Below, one piece after another: positions 1-13,800 of a stretch of DNA of 64,000 nucleotides. The position numbers and the translations under genes were made by a program. How positions within the stretch are numbered: the first letter of the stretch is position 1; each line of letters begins with the position of its first letter. The notes below the pieces were generated by a model. The model searched no databases, was not told the origin of the DNA, and saw nothing but the letters and a program-made list of their open reading frames with translations. Origin of the DNA: Chondrilla cf. caribensis (taxonomy: Eukaryota > Porifera > Demospongiae > Chondrillida > Chondrillidae); assembly GCA_964020155.1 (NCBI GenBank), contig OZ026550.1, positions 1,080,123 through 1,144,122 of the forward strand, in the 5' to 3' direction.

Positions 1-1373
1 TTTATATAAGGAGAGTATGAGAGTGTGAGAGTATGTATGCTATAAAATGCAGGAGTCAGACTTCACTTATTCTATCAAGTAGTCCTCAAAAGCCCAAGCA
101 GCACCTCCAGTCACTGTGGTTATGTGTGTCTATAACTTGATCCCTATTACATTCTCACCTCATTCACACATACACTTGATCTCTCTATCACTGTCAGTCA
201 GACTGTAAATATGCACTGTAGGAAACTCTATGATTTAACCTTTGTGTGACTGGATGAGGGAATAAGATGTCAGTGTAACAGTAACTGTTATACCTGACCT
301 TACAATGTGATTCAGTATTTGTAGCTTGAGATCATAGAGGAATTCGTTCAAAAGATACATTGCCACAGGGTTTGTATGAAGCCATCAAGTATGCAAGTCA
401 ATGGATTTGTACTTTGTGTACGAAGCCAACAATCTAAGGAATGACCAGCTTTGTTTATTTGTTTTGTGGTTGTCATGACAACAAACAGGACCACCTAATG
501 GCGCTGTTATCATCATTATGCGTGATATGTTTAGTAACTTGCTTTGATTAAGGGCCAGATCCAAATCATAATAATTATTACTATGTGCTTGAGAAACTTA
601 CCTTGAAGTTACCAACACTAACACAACAGTCTGGGAATCCGAAGGAGGGATATATACGAAAAGTACCTGAAACGAAGGAAGGGATATGTGGACCGAAAAA
701 GTATACGTACCTAAAATGGAGATGTTGGACACAAAACAATTAATTCTACTTTCGAATTAAAGTACCACAGACTCTGTGAGTACTTCATCACCTCAATTAG
801 GGTGGAATATGAATGCTATAGGTACTTATAACAGCTTTTGGGCGCAGATTCTCTTGGCCTGTAGCTATCTGATTCAATAACCGACAGCAGCTAGAATTAC
901 AATAAGTATCGTCATTCAAAATACATGTAGTATTCATGTCATAAGGTATACTGCTCTGGCGTTATTCCAACCATAGATACTCCAACACGATATACCTCCA
1001 TTCCTTACCTAAGGGAAGGAATTCCTTATTAGCTTCAAAGACGAGAAATGTTCTCCTTACAGGTTTAGTACATCCACTTCCAAGCTAGACCGTATCGTTA
1101 CTTATCTGATCCCAATGCCGACGAGGATTACACCAAACGAACCAGATTTCTTCAGAGCTCGTTCTAATGTTGCGGTTAAGTGCCTAACACGTTCGCCAAT
1201 ACCTAATATAGGCGTATTAAGGCAGGTCAAAGGTCGTATGCGATATTTTCCGTTTATTTCCGTTTTCAGTCTGTTGACATAGGTTACCGACCTTATTGAT
1301 AGTGAGTGAGGTGTACTGCCTTCTATGCACTGTATTACTTAGTCGTCACAATATTATGGGTTTTTCGCTTCAG
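1..1373. other. Left flank / intron of the RNA-binding gene, with an old dispersed repeat
   Basis: I find no exon here that I can support. If the dsRBM gene that follows is intact, its RRM exons lie left of the window and this stretch is intron. A short splice-flanked candidate near 76-114 is too small to call. Positions about 519-1247 belong to a dispersed repeat with a second copy at about 43192-43846 and are listed separately. Confidence 0.5.
519..1247 (+). repeat. Dispersed repeat, copy 1 (partner at 43.2-43.85 kb)
   Basis: The segment aligns by eye along its length with 43192-43846. Shared landmarks in the same order are TTAGTAACTTGCTTT, ACACAATTAATTCTACTTTC or a close variant, GGGCGCAG.TTCTCTT, TATCGTCATT, CGTATCGTTA and GGTCGT.TGCG. 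Small indels separate the copies, so they are old. I see no terminal inverted repeats or coding sequence, and the class is unknown. Confidence 0.7.
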
Positions 1374-2390
1374 TGCTCACACTACGATATGCCATGTCAC
1401 CCCGATGGAGGACACGCCCACATGCCACTGACGCACACGCCCAAGATCTCCCACAGCCCCATCCAGGTCCTGGAGGACTTCTGCCACAAGAACCACTACG
1501 GTACCCCAGTGTACACTCTGACCACAACAGCTGGTCCAGGAGATATATAACCCTCTTTACTACTACAAGGTGAGGGATGAGTTGGGGGAGTGGTCCTTAA
1601 GTTGGGGGAGTGGTCCTTAAGTTGGGGGAGTGGTCCTCAAGTTGAGAGGAGTGGTCATGGGAAGGCTTTTCAAGTTAGAGGGAGGTTTCAAGTTGTAAAC
1701 GTCACTTGGATATTTTGTTATGAAGAGTGGTCAAGCTGTGGAAAGTTGTCTCTCCTGTGGATCTGTATAATATACGTACAACATGATCTCATCATCTACC
1801 TTATCATTCACTTAACCGTACATACATATATTCCCTCCACTCCACTGTAGCTACCAAATGCTCAATATGACAATTATTGCACTCTTCCCTGCCAACAACA
1901 GATCACAATCTCAGGACTAAACCTGCAGTTTCAGCCGAACAAGCTCAGTCATTCTGTTGAAGAGGCAAAACACATTGCAGCTGAACACACCATCTCTCAG
2001 CTGACATGCCCCACTGAAGGTAAGTACTTGAGTATCCTGGGGAATGGATGATTGAATAGGCTTTGAACACTAATGAATGAGTACACTCTCACCAACCCTG
2101 TGTGTGCACATGATACATCATAGGCGGTGGAACCGGGGGGGCAGGGGGGGGGCAGTTGCCCCCCCTAATTATTAAGGAGACATGTAATATTACGTAGACA
2201 TATACACATATTATTAATATAATTTTGAACATATGCATAGCATTTACTGAACACTGAAGTGAAGGAGTGGCTAGTATATGCTAATTTGGTGACTTAGTGT
2301 TCTGTACTGCGCGTGCACTGGACCACCGCCCCCCTAAGACTTTTATGTTCCACCGCCACTGTACATGCACACAAATACACACACACACAC

Positions 2391-2454
<64 letters not shown>

Positions 2455-2711
2455 AGTTATTAGACCTTCCTGCAGTTGGTACTTCGGAACTCTCTCATGG
2501 TCACCACCCACATCTTACCAACTATGTTCCTGTCGTCACGACATCAAGCTTGGGGAAAATCCCAAAAATCTGGGAAAATACTCCCACTGGCTACTACCAC
2601 ACGCAGATGGAGTCTTCATACCAACCTGGGGGAAATCCCTATCACATCCACCATGGCCATCTTGGTGCGGGAATTTGGGCTCCAAAAGGTCACACACCTG
2701 TCGGTTTGTGA
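1374..2711 (+). CDS. 3' end of an A1CF/RBM46/RBM47-type RNA-binding protein (dsRBM and C-terminal tail), partial, with frameshift
   Basis: Three exons are visible: 1374-1569, 1902-2019 and 2476-2711 (stop at 2709-2711). Exon 1 follows ttcgcttcag and reads ...PIQVLEDFCHKNHYGTPVY..., then LYYYK before the donor GTGAGG. Exon 2 reads ITISGLNLQF...SVEEAKHIAAEHTISQL. Together they form one double-stranded-RNA-binding module matching the C-terminal dsRBM of A1CF/RBM47/DND1 proteins, which act in mRNA editing, stability and germ-cell RNA control. Exon 3 encodes a Tyr/His/Pro/Gly-rich tail. Exons 2 and 3 join in phase (1/2). Exon 1 needs a 1-nt shift near 1545-1552 (GGAGATATATAACC), so this is either an assembly error or a real lesion. 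A possible ATTAAA poly(A) signal lies at 2763-2768. The N-terminal RRMs would lie left of the window. The exact paralog is not resolved. Confidence 0.75.
1581..1640 (+). repeat. 20-bp tandem repeat, three copies
   Basis: Three near-identical 20-bp units (GTTGGGGGAGTGGTCCTTAA) run head to tail in the intron just after the first visible dsRBM exon, starting 11 nt past its 5' splice site. The third copy has one substitution. A degenerate fourth unit follows to about 1660. Confidence 0.9.
2123..2357. mobile_element. MITE-like element with GGCGGTGGAAC inverted termini
   Basis: The left end GGCGGTGGAAC is matched by GTTCCACCGCC at the right end. Next to the left end is a G-run and C-run that can pair locally (GGGGGGGCAGTTGCCCCCCC region). 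There is no coding capacity. It lies in the last intron of the dsRBM gene. The class is unknown; the ends suggest a non-autonomous DNA transposon. Confidence 0.6.
2372..2452 (+). repeat. (CA)n microsatellite next to a 3' splice site
   Basis: An almost pure CA run ends about 23 nt upstream of the acceptor at 2475/2476 and so takes the place of much of a normal polypyrimidine tract. Confidence 0.95.
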
Positions 2712-3315
2712 GATCACGGCTTTCACTGGATGGACGGATGACAAGTATGGACAAAAACCTTCATTAAATACAATAATTATGTGAATCATCGATGACATTG
2801 CAATCGAATATTAATCAATGATCAGCATTAATGTTCGGGTTCAGTTTTATATCATCTGCCAATTAAATTTTTCACACGTCTTTTTCAAACTAGTATGTTA
2901 GAGTTCAACTAATATTATTGTATCATCATGTTATCTGCAAATCCTGTTACAATCTTTATCCTTTGATTATAATAAGATCCTGACTATACAACTCAAGGTG
3001 GTGGTGTCGCATGATAACTGGAAGATCCAGATATGGTGTAGAATCTCTGTTAGGGTTGTCTGCATGGTGTGAAATTATGGGAGGAATCGTGACGGTCATC
3101 ATTCATGCATACAGCAAACTATGTTACTCCATCTCTGTTAACTCCACAATTTCACAGTACTGATATAATATTATGCCAAGTACCTACATACCAATGACTA
3201 CCCAGTCAATCCCCATACTTTTGAAAGTTATAATTGTGATGGATTAAGGAGTATTCACTCTATATTATACATAACAACACATGCATTATTTCTTATGTGT
3301 ATATAGATATGCATA
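2712..3315. other. 3' flank of the dsRBM gene, AT-rich, no gene seen
   Basis: This stretch holds the putative 3' UTR end (ATTAAA at 2763) and then AT-rich sequence. Near 3236-3258 there is an isolated right end (GATGGATTAAGGAGTATTCACT) of the TTAATCC MITE family that is intact at 49.05, 58.8 and 61.2 kb. Nothing else is recognised. Confidence 0.6.
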
Positions 3316-3500
3316 CAGTGGAACCTCTCTATTATGGACATGTTGGGACCTTGATTTTTTTTTAAATTAGTCCTTATTACAGAGGTGTACTCAATTCAGA
3401 GGTCACTTAATACACTACAGTACTACACTGGGACACAGAATGGTGTCCTTATTATACAGGTTTCTGCAATTCAGAGGTTTGTAATAGAGAGGTTCCACTG
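3316..3500. mobile_element. pogo/Tigger-type MITE (TA target site)
   Basis: The left end is CAGTGGAACCTCTCTATTA. The right end, ...TAATAGAGAGGTTCCACTG, is its inverted complement, and TA flanks both sides (3314-3315 and 3501-3502). It is 185 bp and non-coding. TA duplications and CAGT.. termini are typical of the pogo/Tigger branch of Tc1/mariner. A second, eroded copy lies at 15414-15584. Confidence 0.85.
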
Positions 3501-4599
3501 TAGTCGTTGTTTCATCTCGTGACATTCTCATAGTGCAGCAAACAGGTGACATGACTTGTGTAGCTCGACGGAGAGGAGTGTCAACTTGATACTTTAAACT
3601 AATCTAGCTGGGGATGTAAGCTAAGTTATGAATCTCTATGTGTGCTCTGTAACCCTTGTTATTCAAGGTGGTGCCATGGGCAAAATTTGGTCATAGCACC
3701 ATCTTGCATAGATTGTGGGAGAGGGGGCGTGTCAACCTGAAGTTTTCAACTAATCTAGCTGGGGATGTGCGCTAAGTTATGAAACACTTCCCATCTCTTT
3801 GTGTGCTTTGTAACCCATGTTATTCAAGGTGGTGCTATAGCCAAAATTTGGCCATAGCACCACTTCAATGTATGGGAGAGAATGGGAGAAAACCACTTAG
3901 CACCATTTTGAATGGATTGTGGGAGAGGGTGTGTGTCAATCTGATATTTTAAACTGATCTAGCTGGGGATGTAAGCTAAGTTATGAAACAAATCCCATCT
4001 CTTTGTGTGCTCTGTAACCCATGTTATTCAAGGTGGTGTTTATTGCATACTTGCATAATATGCATCATTATGATTCATGGACACTTATATATTTAGTCCA
4101 GTCATACCTTGGATTGTAAACTTAATCCTGAAAAACTCCCTGTCTCTGTGGCTAGAGGCACGACACTGTTCAGGATGGTGGGCATGCTGCATGAGGGGTC
4201 AAATTCTGGTCATTTTTTGCTTGTCACCACGAGGCCTATAGCACACTCAAGACGGTTTGTATGCATCCGAAATTGTGTTGGTGAGTTTAGTATGGACACT
4301 GGGCAGCCCTTGGTGACCAGCAAAGGAATGTGAAATTAACTGAGTGATCACCACAAGGCGTATTGTACTTATATTGGAATGTACATACAAAAGTATTATG
4401 CAATATATCATATCAGCCATATGGACACAGGGGAGAATTTTTGATCTGTGACAAAACGTATCATTCTTGTTATCAGAAGGACCGTACTAGTTCCAGGAGT
4501 GTGTCCGTGTATCCGTATATGAGCTATGATGCATCATGTGGACACTGGAGTTCCTGCAGTGACCAGCAATAGAATGTAGTATATTTATCTATGTACATA

Positions 4600-6500
4600 T
4601 GGGAGAGAATAGGAGAAATAATGTCAAGTACCTTCTTGCATAACTCATAGGAGAGAGGACATATCAATCTGATATTTCTACCACACCTAGCTGATAGCAT
4701 GAACTAAACGCTGAAACAATTTACATCTCAATTCGTATGTGTCCTGTAATTTTCTACACTTGAGGTTGGTTAAGTATTATTTCAATGTATGGGAGATTAT
4801 AGGACGGTAAGCACCTTATGCATAGCTCATGGGGGAGGAGGCGTGTCTGCTTCATATTTTAACCAGACCTAGCTCAGGACATGAACTAAGTTATAAAGCA
4901 ATTCCCACATCAATAAGTGGCCCGTAACCCCAGCTACATTCGGAGGTGCTTAATACTTTTTCAATGTATGGGAGAGTATAGGAGAGTAAACGCTAAGCAC
5001 CTTTTTGCATAGCTCATGGGGAAGGAGGTGTGTCAGCTTCATAATATAAACAGACCTAGTGGGAGACATAATCTAACTTATGAAACCATTCCCACTTCAA
5101 TAGGTGGTCCCTAACCCCAGCTACAATCGGAGGTGCTTAATACTTTTTCATTGTACGTATGGGAGAGTATAGGAGAGAAAACGCTAAGCACCTATTTGGA
5201 TAGCTCATGGGGGAGGAGGCGTATCAGCTTGATACTTTAGTCAGACCTAGCAAGGGACATGAACTAACTTATGAAACCATTCCCACACCAATAGGTGGTC
5301 CGTAACCCCAGCTACATTCGGAGGTGCTTAATACTTTTTCAATGTATGGGAGAGTATAGGAGAGAAAACGCTAAGCACCTTTGTGCATAGTGCGTGGGGG
5401 AGGAGGCGTGTCAGCTTGATATTTTAACCAGACCTAGCTGGGAACATGAACTAACTTATGAAACCTTTCCCACATCAATAGATGGTCCGTAACCCCAGCT
5501 ACATTCGGAGGTGCATGCTTAATACTTTTTCTATGTACTTATGGGAGAGTACGTAGAATAGAAAATGCTAAGCATCTTTTTGCATAGCTCATGGTAAAGG
5601 GGGCGTGTCAACCTGATATTTTAGACAGAGCTAGTGGGAGATGTGAACTAACTTCCGAAAGAATTTCCATTTCAATAGGTGGCCCGTAACTCCAGTTGTA
5701 TTCGAAGGTGCTTAATATTTTTTCAATGTACGTATGGGAGAGTATGGGATAAAAACACTAAGCACCTTTTTGCATTGCTCATGGGAGAGGGGGCGTGCCA
5801 CCATGATATTTAAGATAGACCTAGCTGGGGACGTGAACTAAATTCTAAAACAATTCCCATTTCAACAGATGACCCGTAACCCCAGCTACATTGGAAGATG
5901 CTTTATATTTTTCAATGTACGTACAGGATAAAAAATGCTGAACACCTTATTGCGTAACTCATGGGAGGGGGGCATCATGATATTTTATAGGAGCCTAGTT
6001 GTGGTCCTATACTAACTTATGAAACAGTTTTCATCTCTATAGTTGGTCTTCAACCATCACTACATCCGGAGGTGCTTAATACATTTTAATGTATGGAAAG
6101 GTATAGGATGGAATAACGCTAAGCACCTTAATGCGTAGCTCATGGGAGAGGAGGCATGTCAACATGATATTTTATGGGAACCCAGTTGTAGTCCAATACT
6201 AACTTATGAAACAGATTTCGTCTCCGTAGGTGGTCCCTAACCCTAACTACACCCGGAGGTGCTTAATATTTTTAATGTATGGGAAGGTATAGGATGAAAT
6301 AACGCTAAGCACCTTTTTGCGTAGTTCTTTGGAGAGAGGGTGCGTCAACATGATATTTTATGGGAGCCTAGTAGTGGACCTATACTAACTTATGAAACAA
6401 TTTTCATCTCTGTAGGTGGTCCTTAACTCTAACTACACCCGAAGGTGCTTAATACTTTTTAATGCATGGGAAGGTATAGGATGGAACAACGCTAAGCACC
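4600..6500. repeat. Type-b satellite, 187-bp monomers, first block
   Basis: About ten monomers. The spacing was measured between ACGCTAAGCACC at 5181 and 5368, which is 187 bp. Each unit carries TTCGGAGGTGCTTAATACTT, a stretch ending GTATGGGAGAGTATAGGAG, and then TAAGCACC. Divergence rises toward 5.9-6.5 kb. A second block occupies 8771-10880. Confidence 0.85.
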
Positions 6501-8770
6501 ATTTTGCGTAGTTTTGTTATCAAAAGGACCGTATTAGTTCCAGGAGTGTGTTCGTACATTCATATTAGATCTATGATGCATTATGTGCACACAGGAGAGG
6601 CCGTGGTGACAAGCATAAAAATTGACATTTTTTTGCTTGTCACCACGAGGCCCATAGAACACTCAAGACAGTTTGTATGCATCCCAAATTGTGTTGGTGA
6701 GTTTGGCACGGACACTGGGCAGCCCTTGGTGACCAGCAATGTGATGTCAAATCACCTGAATGATCACCACGAGGTGTATTACACTTATATTGATATGTAC
6801 ATACATATGTATAATGCTATGTGCCATATGGACACCTGGTAGAATTTTCATAAGCAACAAAACTTATCATATTTGTTATCAAAAGGACCGTATTAGTTCC
6901 AGGAGTGTGTTCGTGCATTCGTATTAGATCTATGATGCATTATGTGCACACAGGAGAGGCCGTGGTGACAAGCATAAAAATTGACATTTTTTTGCTTGTC
7001 ACCACGGGCCCATAGCACACTCAGGACGGTTAGTATGCATCTAAAATTGTGTTGGTGAGTTTGGCACGGACATTGGGCAGCCCCTGGTGACCAGCAATGT
7101 GATGTCAAATTACATGAGTTATCACCACAAGGAGTTTTACACTTATATTGAAATGTACATACAAATGTATAATGCTATATGCCATATGGACACCTGGTAG
7201 AAGTTTCATCAGCAATAAAACTTATCATATTAGTTATCAAAAGGACCGTATTAGGTCCAGGAGTGTGTCCGCGCATTCGTATTAGATCTATGATGCATTA
7301 TGTGCACACAGGAGAGGTTGTGGTGACAAGCATAAAAATTGACATTCTTTTGCTTGTCACCACGAGGCCCATAGCACACTCAGGACGGTTTGTATGCATC
7401 CGAAATTGTGTTGGTGAGTTTGGCACGGACACTGGGTAGCCCTTGGTGACCAGCAACGTGATGTCAAATCACCTGAGTTATCAGCACAAGGTATATTACA
7501 CTTATATGGAAATGTACATGCAATAGCCAAAATTTGGCCATTGCACCATCTTGCATAGATCGCGGGAGAGTAGGCGTGTCAACCTGAAGTTTTCAACCAA
7601 TCTAGCTGGGGATGTAATCTAAGTTATGAAACAATTTCCATCTCTTTGTGTGCTCTGTAACCCGTGTTATTCAAGGTGGTGCTATGGCCAAATTTTGGCC
7701 ATAGCACCATCTTGCATAGATTGCGGGAAAGGGGGCGTGTCAACCTGAAGTTTTCAACTAATCTAGCTGGGGATGTGAGCTAAGTTATGAAACACTTCCC
7801 ATCTCTTTGTGTGCTCTGTAACCCGTGTTATTCAAGGTGGTGCTATGGGGCCAAAATTTGGTCATAGCACCACTTCCGTGTATGGGAGAGAATGGGAGAA
7901 AAATACTTTGCACCATCTTGTATAGATTGTGGGAGAGGGGGTGTGTCAACCTAAAGTTTTCAACTAATCTAGCTGGGGATGTAAGCTAAGTTATGAAACA
8001 CTTCCCATCTCTTTGTGTGCTCTGTAACCCGTGTTATTTAAGGTGGTGTTATGGCCAAAATTTGATGGGAAAGAATGGGAGAAAAACCCTTAGCACCATC
8101 TTGTATAGATTGTGGGAGAGGGGGGGTGTCAACCTGATATTTTAAACTGATCTAGCTGGGGATGTACGCTTAGTTATGAAACTCTTTCCATCTCTTTGTG
8201 TGCTCTGTAACCTGTGTTATTCAAGGTGGTGTTTATTACATACATGCATAATATACATCATTATAATTCATGGACACTTATATATTTAGTCCAGTCATAC
8301 CTTGGATTGTAAACTTAATCCTGAAAACCTCCCTGTCTCTGTGGCCAGTAACACTACACTTGTTCAGGATGGTGCTGAGGGGTCAAATTCTGGTCATTTT
8401 TTGCTTGTCACCACGAGGCCTATAGGGAGTCAGGAGGGTGTGTATGCATCCGAAACTGTGTTGCAATTAGTTAGTTTGGTATGGACACTGGGCAGCCCTT
8501 GATGACCAGCAAAGGAATGTGAAATTAACTGAGTGATCACCACAAGGCGTATTGTACTTATATTGGAATGTACATACAAAAGTATTATGCAATATATTAT
8601 ATCTGCAATATGGACACAGGGGAGAATTTTTGATCTGCGACAAAACGTATCATTGTTGCTATCAGAAGGACTGTACTAGTTCCAGGAGTGTGTCCGTGTA
8701 TCTGTATATGAGCTATGATGCATCATCTGGACACCGGAGTTCCTGCAGTGACCAGCAATATTAATAGAAT

Positions 8771-10880
8771 GTAGCATATTTATCTATGTACGTATGGGAG
8801 AGAATAGGAGAAATAATGTCAAGTACCTTCTTGCATAACTCATAGGAGAGAGGACATATCAATCTGATATTTCTACCACACCTAGCTGATAGCATGAACT
8901 AAACAATTTACATCTCAATTCGTATGTGTCCTGTAATTTCCTACACTTGGAGTTGGTTCAGTATTATTTTAATGTATGGGAGATTATAGAATGGTAAGCA
9001 CCTTTGGCATAGCTCATGGGGGAGGAGGTGTGTCAACTTGATACTTTAGTTTAGACCTAGCTCGGGACATAAAGTAACTTGTGAAACCATTCCCACATCA
9101 ATAGATGGTCTGTAACCCCAGCTACATTCGGAGGTGCTTAATACTTTTTCAATGTATGGGAGAGTATAGGAGAGTAAACACTAAGCACCTTTTTGCATAG
9201 CTCATGGGGGAGGGGGTGTGTCAGCTTCATAATATAAACAGACCTCGCTTGGGACATGTACTAACGTATGAAACCATTCCCACATCAATAGGTGGTCCCT
9301 AACCCCAGCTACAATCGGAGGTGCTTAATACTTGTTCATTGTAGGTATGGGAGAGTATAGGAGAGAAAACGCTAAGCACTTTTTTGCATAGCTCATGGGG
9401 GAGGAGGTGTGTCAGCTTGATATTTTAACCAGACCTAGCTGGGGACATGAACTAACGTATGAAACCATTCCGACATAAATAGATGGTCTGTAACCCCAGC
9501 TACATTCGGAGGTGCTTAATACTTGTTCATTGTACGTATGGGAGAGTATAGGAGAGAAAACGCTAAGCACCTGTTTGGATAGCTCATGGGGGGGAGGCGT
9601 GTCAGCTTCATATTTTAACCAGACCTAGCTCGGGACATGAACTAAGTTATAAAGCAATTCCCACATCAATAAGTGGCCCGTAACCCCAGCTACATTTGGA
9701 GGTGCTTAATACTTTTTCAATGTATGGGAGAGTATAGGAGAGAAAACGCTAAGCACCTTTTTGCATAGCTCATGGGGAAGGAGGCGTGTCAGCTTCATAA
9801 TATAAACAGACCTCGCTTGGGACATGTACTAACGTATGAAACCATTCCCACATCAATAGGTGGTCCCTAACCCCAGCTACAATCGGAGGTGCTTAATACT
9901 TGTTCATTGTAGGTATGGGAGAGTATAGGAGAGAAAACGCTAAGCACCTTTTTGCATAGCTCATGGGGGAGGAGGTGTGTCAGCTTGATATTTTAACCAG
10001 ACCTAGCTGGGGACATGAACTAACGTATGAAACCATTCCGACATAAATAGATGGTCTGTAACCCCAGCTACATTCGGAGGTGCTTAATACTTGTTCATTG
10101 TACGTATGGGAGAGTATAGGAGAGAAAACGCTAAGCACCTGTTTGGATAGCTCATGGGGGAGGAGGCGTGTCAACTTTATATTTTAGACAGACCTAGTTA
10201 GAGACATGAACAAACTTCTAAAACAATTCCCATTTCAATAAATGACCCGTAACCCCAGCTACATTAGAAGATGCTTTATACTTTTCAATGTACGTACAGG
10301 ATAAAAAATTCTGAACACCTTATTGCGTAGCTCATGGGAGAGGGGGGGCATCATGATATTTTATAGGAGCCTAGTTGTGGTCCTATACTAACTTATGAAA
10401 CAGTTTTCATCTCTATAGTTGGTCTTTAACCCTCACTACATCTGGAGGTGCTTAATACATTTTAATGTATGGGAAGGTATAGGATGGAATAACGCTAAGC
10501 ACCTTAATGCGTAGCTCATGGGAGAGGAGGCATGTCAACATGATATTTTATGGGAACCCAGTTGTAGTCCAATACTAACTTATGAAACAGTTTTTGTCTC
10601 CGTAGGTGGTCCCTAACCCTAACTACACCCGGAGGTGCTTAATATTTTTAATGTATGGGAAGGTATAGGATGAAATAACGCTAAGCACCTTTTTGTGTAG
10701 TTCTTTGGAGAGAGGGTGCGTCAACATGATATTTTATGGGAACCTAGTAGTGGACCTATACTAACTTATGAAACAATTTTCATCTCTGTAGGTGGTCCTT
10801 AACTCTAACTACACCCGGAGGTACTTAATACTTTTTAATGCATGGGAAGGTATAGGATGGAACAACGCTTAGCACCATTT
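8771..10880. repeat. Type-b satellite, second block (one monomer longer)
   Basis: This repeats the order of the 4.6-6.5 kb block. The offset to the first block is about 4190 bp at its left side (4109 matches 8302; 4363 matches 8552) and 4376 bp at its right side (6504 matches 10880). The difference of about 187 bp equals one monomer. Confidence 0.8.
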
Positions 10881-13800
10881 TGCGTAGTTTTGTTATCAAA
10901 AGGACCGTATTAATTCCAGGAGTGTGTTCGTACATTCATATTAGATCTATGATGCATTATGTGCACACAGGAGAGGCCGTGGTGACAAGCATAAAAATTG
11001 ACATTTTTTTGCTTGTCACCACGGGGCCCATAGCACACTCAGGACGGTTTGTATGCATCCCAAATTGTGTTGGTAAGTTTGGTACGGACATTGGGCAGCC
11101 CTTGGTGACCAGCAACGTGATGTCAAATCACCTGAGTTATCAGCACAAGGTGTATTACACTTATATTGAAATGTACATACAAATGTATAATGCTATGTGC
11201 CATATGGACACCTGGTAGAATTTTCATAAGCAACAAAACCCATCATTTTTGTTATCAAAAGGACCGTATTAATTCCATGAGTATGTTTGTGCATTCGTAT
11301 TAGATCTATGATGCATTATGTGCATACAGGAGAGGCTGTGGTGACAAGCTAAAAAATTGACATTTTTTGCTTGTCACCACGGGGCCCATAGCACACTCAG
11401 GACAGTTTGTATGCATCCGAAATTGTGTTGGTGAGTTTGGCACGGACATTGGGCAGCCCTTGGTGACCAGCAATGTGATGTCAAATCACCTGAATGATCA
11501 CCACAAGGCGTATTACACTTATATTGAAATGTACATACAAATGTGCATGCAATGTGCCATATGGGCACCTGAGAGAATTTTGATCAGCAACAAAACTTAT
11601 CATTTTTGTTATCAAAAGGACCGTATTAGTTCCATAAGTGTGTTCGTGCATTTGTATTAGATCTATGATGCATTATGTGCACACAGGAGAGGCTGTGGTG
11701 ACAAGCATAAAAATTGACATTTTTTTGCTTGTCACCACGGGGCCCATAGCACACTCAGGTCGGTTTGTATGCATCCGAAATTGTGTTAGTGAGTTTGGCA
11801 TGGACATTGGGCAGCCCCTGGTGACCAGCAACGTGATGTCAAATCACCTGAGTTATCAGCACAAGGTGTATTACACTTATATTGAAATGTACATACAAAT
11901 GTGCATGCAATGTGCCATATGGACACCTGAGAGAATTTTCATCAGCAACAAAACCCATCATTTTTGTTATCAAAAGGACCGTATTAGTTCCATGAGTGTG
12001 TTTGTGCATTCGTATTAGATCTATGATGCATTATGTGCACACAGGAGGGGCCGTGGTGACAAGCTTAAAAACTGACATGTTTTTGCTTGTCACCACGAGG
12101 CCCATAGAACACTTAGGACGGTTTGTATGCATCCGAAATTGTGTTGGTGAGTTTGACACGGACATTGGGCAGCCCCTGGTGACCAGCAACGTGATTTCAA
12201 ATCACCTGAGTTATCACCAAAAGGTGTATTACACTTATATTGAAATGTACATACAAATGTATAATGCAATGTGCCATATGGACACCTGAGAGAATTTTGA
12301 TCAGCAACAAAACCCATCATTTTTGTTATCAAAAGGACCGTATTAGTTCCATAAGTGTGTTCGTGCATTCGTATTAGGTCTATGATGCATTATGTGCACA
12401 CAGGAGAGGCCGTGGTGACAAGCATAAAAATTGACATTTTTTTGCTTGTCACCACGAGGCCCATAGCACACTCAAGACGGTTTGTATGCATCCGAAATTG
12501 TGTTGGTGAGTTTGGCACGGACATTGGGCAGCCCCTGGTGACCAGCAACGTGATGTCAAATCACCTGAGTTATCACCAAAAGGTGTATTACACTTATATT
12601 GAAATGTACATACAAATGTGCATGCAATGTGCCATATGGACACCTGAGAGAATTTTGATCAGCAACAAAACCCATCATTTTTGTTATCAAAAGGACCGTA
12701 TTAGTTCCATGAGTGTGTTCGTGCATTCGTATTAGGTCTATGATGCATTATGTGCACACAGGAGGGGCCGTGGTGACAAGCTTAAAAATTGACATTTTTT
12801 GCTTGTCACCACGTGGCCCATAGCACACTCGGGAGGGTTTGTATGTATCCGAAATTGTGTTGGTGAGTTTGGCACGGACATTGGGCAGCCCTTGGTGACC
12901 AGCAATGTGATGTCAAATCACCTGAGCTATCACCACAAGGCGTATTACACTTATATTGAAATGTACCATACAAATGTATAATGCAATGTGCCATATGGAC
13001 ACCTGAGAGAATTTTTGATCAGCAACAAAACCCATCATTTTTGTTATCAAAAGGACCGTATTTGTTCCAGGAGTATGTCCATGCATTAGTATTAGAGCTA
13101 TGATGCATTATGTACACACAGGAGAGGCCGTGGTGACAAGCATAAAAATTGACATTTTTTTCGCTTGTCACCACGAGGCCCATAGCACACTCAGGACAAT
13201 TTGTATGCATCCGAAATTGTGTTGGTGAGTTTGGCACGGACATTGGGCAGCTCTTGGTGACCAGCAACGTGATGTCAAATCTCCTGAGCTATCACCACAA
13301 GGCGTATTACACTTATATTGAAATGTACATACAAATGTATAATGCAATGTGCCATATGGACACCTGAGAGAATTTTTGATCAGCAACAAAACCCATCATT
13401 TTTGTTATCAAAAGGACTGTATCAGTTCCAGGAGTGTTTCCGTGCATTCGTATTAGATCTATGATGCATTATGTGTAAACAGGAGAGGCCGTGGTGACAA
13501 CCATAAAAATTGACATTTTTTTGCTTGTCACCACGAGGCCCATAGCACACTCAGGAGGGTTTGTATGCATCCGAAATTGCATTGGTGAGTTTGGCACAGA
13601 CACTGGGCAGCCCCTGGTGACCAGCAATGTGAGGTCAAATCACCTGAATGATCACCACAAGGTGTATTACACTTATATTGAAATGTACATACAAATGTAT
13701 AATGCAATGTGCCATATGGACACCTGAGAGAATTTTGATCAGCAACAAAACCCATCATTTTTGTTATCAAAAGGACCGTATTAGTTCCATGAGTGTGTTC

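Noticed and set aside
2297..2767. 156-codon frame across the CA repeat
   Set aside because: It reads through the (CA)n tract. The real exon 3 of the dsRBM gene uses a different frame starting at 2476.
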